In this document: positions 49,428 through 52,260 of the stretch, one piece after another
Numbering within the stretch: the stretch's first letter is position 1
Layout of the letters: every line of letters begins with the position of its first letter
Made by a program: the position numbers and the translations under genes
Assembly: GCF_014845095.1 (NCBI RefSeq)
Contig: NZ_NKUG01000011.1
Coordinates: 1 to 52,260 of the forward strand
Direction: 5' to 3'
DNA: 52,260 bases
Source of the DNA: Methylobacterium bullatum
GTDB lineage: Bacteria; Pseudomonadota; Alphaproteobacteria; Rhizobiales; Beijerinckiaceae
Notes under the pieces: model-generated
Told to the model about the DNA's origin: nothing
Databases searched by the model: none
What the model saw: only the letters and a program-made list of their open reading frames with translations

Positions 49428-49559
49428 CTGGGCGCGGCTGTCGTGGGGGCTATGCCCTGGTACACGACAGGTGCCGGAAAGGCGCGTCTTGCGAGGCACA
49501 GAGATGGTGTAGACGGCCCGTCCATATTATGTACACATCTCTTGGAAGAGGAACGGACC
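49428..49559. promoter_or_regulatory. Divergent spacer between vapB and the kinase gene
   Basis: These 132 bases must hold the vapBC promoter and perhaps one for the kinase gene. An AT-rich core at about 49523-49541, unlike the surrounding DNA, contains TATTAT and a near-palindrome ATGTACACAT about 20-35 bases before the vapB start. VapB proteins commonly bind such sites to repress their own operon. The exact promoter is not resolved. Confidence 0.4.
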
Positions 49560-49799
49560 ATGGCTCTTCATATTCGCGACAAGGAAGCGGATCGTCTTGT
49601 GCGTGCTCTTGCCGAGCGCAAGCACATTTCGCTGACGGACGCCATCAAGCTCGGTGTGGGCAACGAGCTCAAGCGCGAGGAGGAGAAGGTTTCCGTGTGG
49701 GAGCGTATTCGTCCGATCCGGGAGCGCGTCGCATCCCGGCCGGATACCGGCCTCAAGGCGGACAAGGCCTTCTATGACGAGATGAGCGGCGACGCTTGA
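49560..49799 (+). CDS. vapB: VapB family antitoxin (PSK-type)
   Basis: A protein of 79 residues. The N-terminus MALHIRDKEADRLVRALAER and ISLTDAIKLGV matches the Rv0623/PSK-type VapB antitoxins: a small ribbon-helix-helix-like DNA-binding segment followed by a C-terminal toxin-binding tail (WERIRPIRERV, ADKAFYDEMSGDA). It should neutralise VapC and repress the operon. GAGGAA before the ATG at 49560 is a good ribosome site. Its stop overlaps the vapC start by one base (TGATG). The pair lies on the strand opposite to its neighbours. Confidence 0.88.
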   Translation: MALHIRDKEADRLVRALAERKHISLTDAIKLGVGNELKREEEKVSVWERIRPIRERVASRPDTGLKADKAFYDEMSGDA

Positions 49800-50203
49800 T
49801 GTTCGTCGACGCGTCGGCACTGGTCGCCATCCTGACGGGAGAATCCGATGCGTCGGACCTCGCTGCTCGCCTCGAAGGCGCGACGACGCTGATCACGTCG
49901 CCCATCGCGGTCTACGAATCCGTTCTTGCCATCGCACGGACCAAGCAGGGCGGTATTGGGGAAGCCCGAATCGATGTCGAGATGTTCCTTGCCGCTGTCC
50001 CGATCCGCGTCGTTGCAGTGACGCCTCTCGATGCGTCCACCGCTCTCGACGCGTTCGAGACATACGGAAAGGGCAGAGGGCTCCCCGCACAGCTCAATAT
50101 GGGCGATTGCTTCGCCTATGCGGCGGCTAAGAACAACGGCGTCCCGCTCCTCTTCAAGGGCCAGGACTTCATCCACACCGATATCGCGCAGGCTCTAGCC
50201 TGA
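49799..50203 (+). CDS. vapC: VapC family ribonuclease toxin (PIN domain)
   Basis: A protein of 134 residues with a complete PIN-domain active site: Asp4 in FVDASALVA, Glu40 in AVYESVLA, Asp103 in NMGDCFAYA and Asp123 in KGQDFIH. VapC toxins are Mg-dependent RNases that cut tRNA or rRNA when VapB is lost. The start ATG overlaps the vapB stop by one base, the usual translational coupling. It ends 12 bases before the stop of the convergent response-regulator gene. Confidence 0.9.
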   Translation: MFVDASALVAILTGESDASDLAARLEGATTLITSPIAVYESVLAIARTKQGGIGEARIDVEMFLAAVPIRVVAVTPLDASTALDAFETYGKGRGLPAQLNMGDCFAYAAAKNNGVPLLFKGQDFIHTDIAQALA

Positions 50204-50215
50204 ACCCCATCGAAG

Positions 50216-50893
50216 CTACACCCGCGGCGCGGGCTGGTTCGGGTCGACGAGGTAGCCCAGACCGCGCACGGTCTGGATCAGGTCCACCGCGAGCTTCTTG
50301 CGCAGGCGGCCGACGAAGACTTCGATCGTGTTGGAATCCCTGTCGAAATCCTGGTCGTAGAGATGCTCGGTCAACTCGGCGCGGGAGACCACGCGGCCGG
50401 TGTGGTGCATCAGATAAGCGAGCAGGCGGTATTCGTGGCTCGTGAGCTTGATCGGGTTGCCGTCCACATAGACGCGGCCCGAGCGGGTATCGAGCACGAC
50501 GGGTCCGCAGGAGATCTGGCTCGTGGCGTGGCCGGTGGCGCGGCGCAGGAGCGCGCGCACGCGGGCCATCAGCTCCTCCATGTGGAAGGGCTTGGTCACG
50601 TAATCGTCGGCCCCGGCATCGAACCCGTCGACCTTGTCCGACCAGCGGTCGCGGGCGGTGAGGATGATGACCGGCGTCTTGATGCCGGCGCGGCGCCATT
50701 TCTGCAGCACGGTGACGCCGTCCGCCTTCGGCAGGCCCATGTCGAGGATGATCGCGTCGTAGGGTTCGCTCTCGCCGAGATAGGCACCCTCTTCGCCGTC
50801 GAAGGCCTTGTCGGCGACGTAGCCGGCCTCCTCGAGCGCGCTGACCACTTGCCGGTTGATGTCCCGGTCATCCTCGACGACGAGCAGACGCAC
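50216..50893 (-). CDS. OmpR-family response regulator (PhoP/FeuP-like)
   Basis: A protein of 225 residues. The receiver domain has an acidic pair near residue 8, the phosphoacceptor Asp51 in IILDMGLP, and Lys101 in YVTKPF. The winged-helix DNA-binding domain follows (KLTSHEYRLLAYLMHHTGRV, SNTIEVFVGRLRKKL, TVRGLGYLV). It starts with GTG after GGGAG. The PepSY gene lies 68 bases upstream on the same strand. The cognate kinase is probably the one starting at 49427, beyond vapBC. A direct repeat upstream of the PepSY gene may be its binding site. Confidence 0.92.
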   Translation of the reverse strand: MRLLVVEDDRDINRQVVSALEEAGYVADKAFDGEEGAYLGESEPYDAIILDMGLPKADGVTVLQKWRRAGIKTPVIILTARDRWSDKVDGFDAGADDYVTKPFHMEELMARVRALLRRATGHATSQISCGPVVLDTRSGRVYVDGNPIKLTSHEYRLLAYLMHHTGRVVSRAELTEHLYDQDFDRDSNTIEVFVGRLRKKLAVDLIQTVRGLGYLVDPNQPAPRV

Positions 50894-50961
50894 TGCGATT
50901 CACTCCCAAGATGAGGCGGCGCTGAGGCCCCCGTCGCGGAGAACGATAGGCGCCCCCGCCT

Positions 50962-51336
50962 TTATTTGCCGATAACCCGCCCGGTGGTGGCATCCACCAA
51001 CACGTGGACGAACTGTCCGTCCCGGCGCAAGGCCGTCAGGAGATAGGCGAGGCCCTCCCCGTGCCGGCAGAGCCGGGCGCGCTGGATCTCGGCCCGGGAG
51101 ATCACCGTCCGGGCGGCGCGGATCGCGGCCACCGGCTCGATCACCCGCTTGTCCGCCACCGCCTCGCGCAGATCTGCCGGGCTGAGACAGCTCTCGCTCG
51201 GCGGGACCGCTTGCATGGGCGCCGAGACCTCGGCCGTTCCGGGCGCCATCGTCTCCTCCGCCAGCGTGCGAATCGGCCCCGTCGCGAAAGCCGCGACGGT
51301 CAGGCCGATAAACAGCAGGGCGAGGAGGATACGCAT
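50962..51336 (-). CDS. PepSY domain protein, secreted
   Basis: A protein of 124 residues with a signal peptide or N-terminal anchor (ILLALLFIGLTVAAFATG). The C-terminal PepSY-like region has a conserved ending (YLLTALRRDGQFVHVLVDAT, then TGRVIGK), and SCLSPADLREAVADKRVI precedes it. Two cysteines (about residues 50 and 90) may form a disulfide. Small PepSY proteins encoded next to OmpR-type systems often modulate the kinase in the periplasm. It is first in the regulator operon, with a putative OmpR-type box 26-45 bases upstream of its start. Confidence 0.78.
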   Translation of the reverse strand: MRILLALLFIGLTVAAFATGPIRTLAEETMAPGTAEVSAPMQAVPPSESCLSPADLREAVADKRVIEPVAAIRAARTVISRAEIQRARLCRHGEGLAYLLTALRRDGQFVHVLVDATTGRVIGK

Positions 51337-51361
51337 GGATTGAGTCAATGGTCTTCGGGCA

Positions 51362-51381
51362 CTGAATGCGCCCTGAATGCG
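51362..51381. promoter_or_regulatory. Direct repeat with 11-bp period, probable OmpR-family box
   Basis: CTGAATGCG occurs at 51362-51370 and again at 51373-51381, exactly 11 bases apart (CGCATTCAG on the transcribed strand). Two half-sites one helical turn apart are the usual target of OmpR/PhoB-type regulator dimers, for example PmrA. The site is upstream of the PepSY-regulator operon, so autoregulation is likely. Confidence 0.55.
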
Positions 51382-51479
51382 GGGTCCGTCGCGCCCCGTG
51401 TCCGAACGATCGGATCGTGGCGCGACAGGCGGTGAGCGGGCAAGCCGATGGCGGGCCCTCCGGTTCCCGGACGGCGGCG

Positions 51480-51665
51480 TCACGAGGGGCCGGCGCGCTG
51501 GGCGACGAGGCGCTGCAGGGCGAGGCCGAGGAGGTGCTGGCGGTCGATATGGTCGAGGGCCGCCCGGCACAGGTCGGTCATCGAGCGCTCGAAACGGGTC
51601 TCGGCGGCCCGGAGGCGGAAGGAGGCGGCGCGCAGCCGCGAGGAAGGCGGGAAGAGGCGGGTCAT
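51480..51665 (-). CDS. Small hypothetical protein
   Basis: A basic protein of 61 residues (MTRLFPPSSRLRAASFRLRA at the N-terminus, DLCRAALDHIDRQHLLGLAL toward the end), with no signal or membrane segment. GGAGAA lies six bases before the ATG, and the gene starts 31 bases after the stop of the upstream small gene on the same strand. No family is recognised. It could be a chance frame in GC-rich DNA, but the ribosome site and the spacing favour a real gene. Confidence 0.42.
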   Translation of the reverse strand: MTRLFPPSSRLRAASFRLRAAETRFERSMTDLCRAALDHIDRQHLLGLALQRLVAQRAGPS

Positions 51666-51696
51666 CGGGTGTTCTCCGTCGTATGGGCACGGGGCG

Positions 51697-52047
51697 TCAT
51701 CGCCCCTCGTGGCGGGTGTCCGACAGGCGGCGCAGGATCTCGTCGAACTTCTCCCGCGCCCGCTCGTCGCTGCGGTCGACGCCGCGCGAGATCTCGCTCG
51801 CGAGACGGGACAGGTCTTCGAGCACCCGCGTCCGGCTCTCGATGGCCAAAGCCACGGCGGAATTCGCCTGGGAGGCCCGTTCCAAAGCCGTCGCGGTGGC
51901 GCCGGTATCGCCGATGCGGGCCTCCTGGGAGCGGCCCACTTCCCGGTAGAGGTGCAGGCAGGCGAAGCCGAGAAGGGCGGCGACGATCCAGCCCGCGCCC
52001 TCCTCCGAGAACAACAGGCGGGCGGCTTCGAGCGCGATCCTGTCCAT
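51697..52047 (-). CDS. Small membrane-anchored coiled-coil protein, hypothetical
   Basis: A protein of 116 residues. One hydrophobic segment (GWIVAALLGFACLHLY) near residues 19-34 anchors a C-terminal helical region with Ser/Ala/Glu-rich heptads (ALERASQANSAVALAIESRT, RVLEDLSRLASEISRGVDRS). A strong GGGAGG site precedes the ATG at 52047. The domain is unnamed. It resembles small membrane-anchored proteins sometimes found in phage-derived or gene-transfer-agent regions, but no other phage gene is present here. Confidence 0.62.
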   Translation of the reverse strand: MDRIALEAARLLFSEEGAGWIVAALLGFACLHLYREVGRSQEARIGDTGATATALERASQANSAVALAIESRTRVLEDLSRLASEISRGVDRSDERAREKFDEILRRLSDTRHEGR

Positions 52048-52107
52048 GGGAACCTCCCTTCCGCTGCCCCGGCTGGATTCACCCATCTGCTCTTTCAGGC
52101 GATCCGC

Positions 52108-52260
52108 GTCCCTCTCCCCCTTGTGGGGAGAGGTCAGGAGTGGGGGTGGCTCCGCCAGCCTCCGCAAGCGGAGGGTCGCCCAACCACCCCCACCTCCAAC
52201 TCCTCCCCACAAGCTCGACGGATCTCGGGCAGGCCCGAGATCCGTCGAGCTTGTGGGGAG
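52108..52260. repeat. Multi-hairpin intergenic repeat ending in a perfect palindrome
   Basis: Four nested or adjacent stems are visible. CCTCTCCCC (52111-52119) pairs with GGGGAGAGG (52125-52133). TGGGGGTGG (52141-52149) pairs with CCACCCCCA (52184-52192) and encloses CCTCCGC/GCGGAGG (52159-52174). Finally an arm of 28 bases at 52203-52230 is the exact reverse complement of 52233-52260 across two bases. The element reaches the window edge and may continue. Its composition suggests a dispersed alphaproteobacterial repeat. Confidence 0.85.

Overview
The window is GC-rich chromosomal DNA of an alphaproteobacterium, most likely Methylobacterium/Methylorubrum or a close relative in the Hyphomicrobiales. 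This rests on the mdh-sucCD-sucAB-lpd order, the ccmIEFH cluster, the PII uridylyltransferase, an EcfG-type general stress promoter and overall protein similarity recognised by eye; no database search was possible. I recognise no tRNA, rRNA, transposase, prophage or CRISPR array. Most of the window is ordinary core genome. The accessory parts are a vapBC toxin-antitoxin pair and a few repeat elements.

Layout. 1-2.3 kb: start of an oxalate/formate-type MFS antiporter, two small stress proteins (CsbD, and a CsbD/YqjD-like membrane-anchored protein) and a creatininase-family hydrolase. 2.3-8.6 kb: a YcgN-type cysteine-cluster protein, a bifunctional class A penicillin-binding protein followed by DUF1214 and DUF1254 proteins, an unrecognised lipoprotein, and a gene-poor stretch ending in a strong orphan terminator. 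8.7-11.7 kb: glutathione synthetase, a GtrA-like flippase and a polytopic membrane protein that may be a glycosyltransferase. 11.8-15.0 kb: OsmC and an SsuABC-like sulfonate-type ABC importer. 15.2-18.9 kb: glnD and grpE. 18.9-25.1 kb: an exported protein, then a methyltransferase-marC-dapB-gpmA run on the minus strand, and gloB and a TetR regulator on the plus strand.

25.3-35.3 kb is the TCA-cycle block mdh-sucC-sucD-sucA-sucB-[DUF4241]-lpd. It supplies malate dehydrogenase, succinyl-CoA synthetase and the whole 2-oxoglutarate dehydrogenase complex. A REP-like palindrome follows. 35.5-42.8 kb: a glutathione S-transferase overlapping xerC tail to tail, a histidine phosphatase, a conserved hypothetical, a NicO-type metal exporter with its DUF1007 partner, a chemoreceptor and a small secreted protein. 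43.1-47.8 kb: ccmI-ccmE-ccmF-ccmH, the haem-delivery and ligation half of system I cytochrome c maturation.

48.0-51.3 kb holds a PepSY protein, an OmpR-family regulator and a sensor kinase, all on the minus strand. A vapBC module on the opposite strand lies between the regulator and the kinase. A direct repeat with an 11-bp period upstream of the PepSY gene looks like an OmpR-family autoregulatory site. The right end has two small uncharacterised genes and a multi-hairpin repeat that ends in a perfect 28-bp-arm palindrome at the window edge.

I found no convincing wholly new system. The items most worth a second look are the vapBC insertion inside the two-component locus with its putative binding box, the internal duplication in CcmI, the orphan terminator at 8.1 kb and the palindromic element at the right end.
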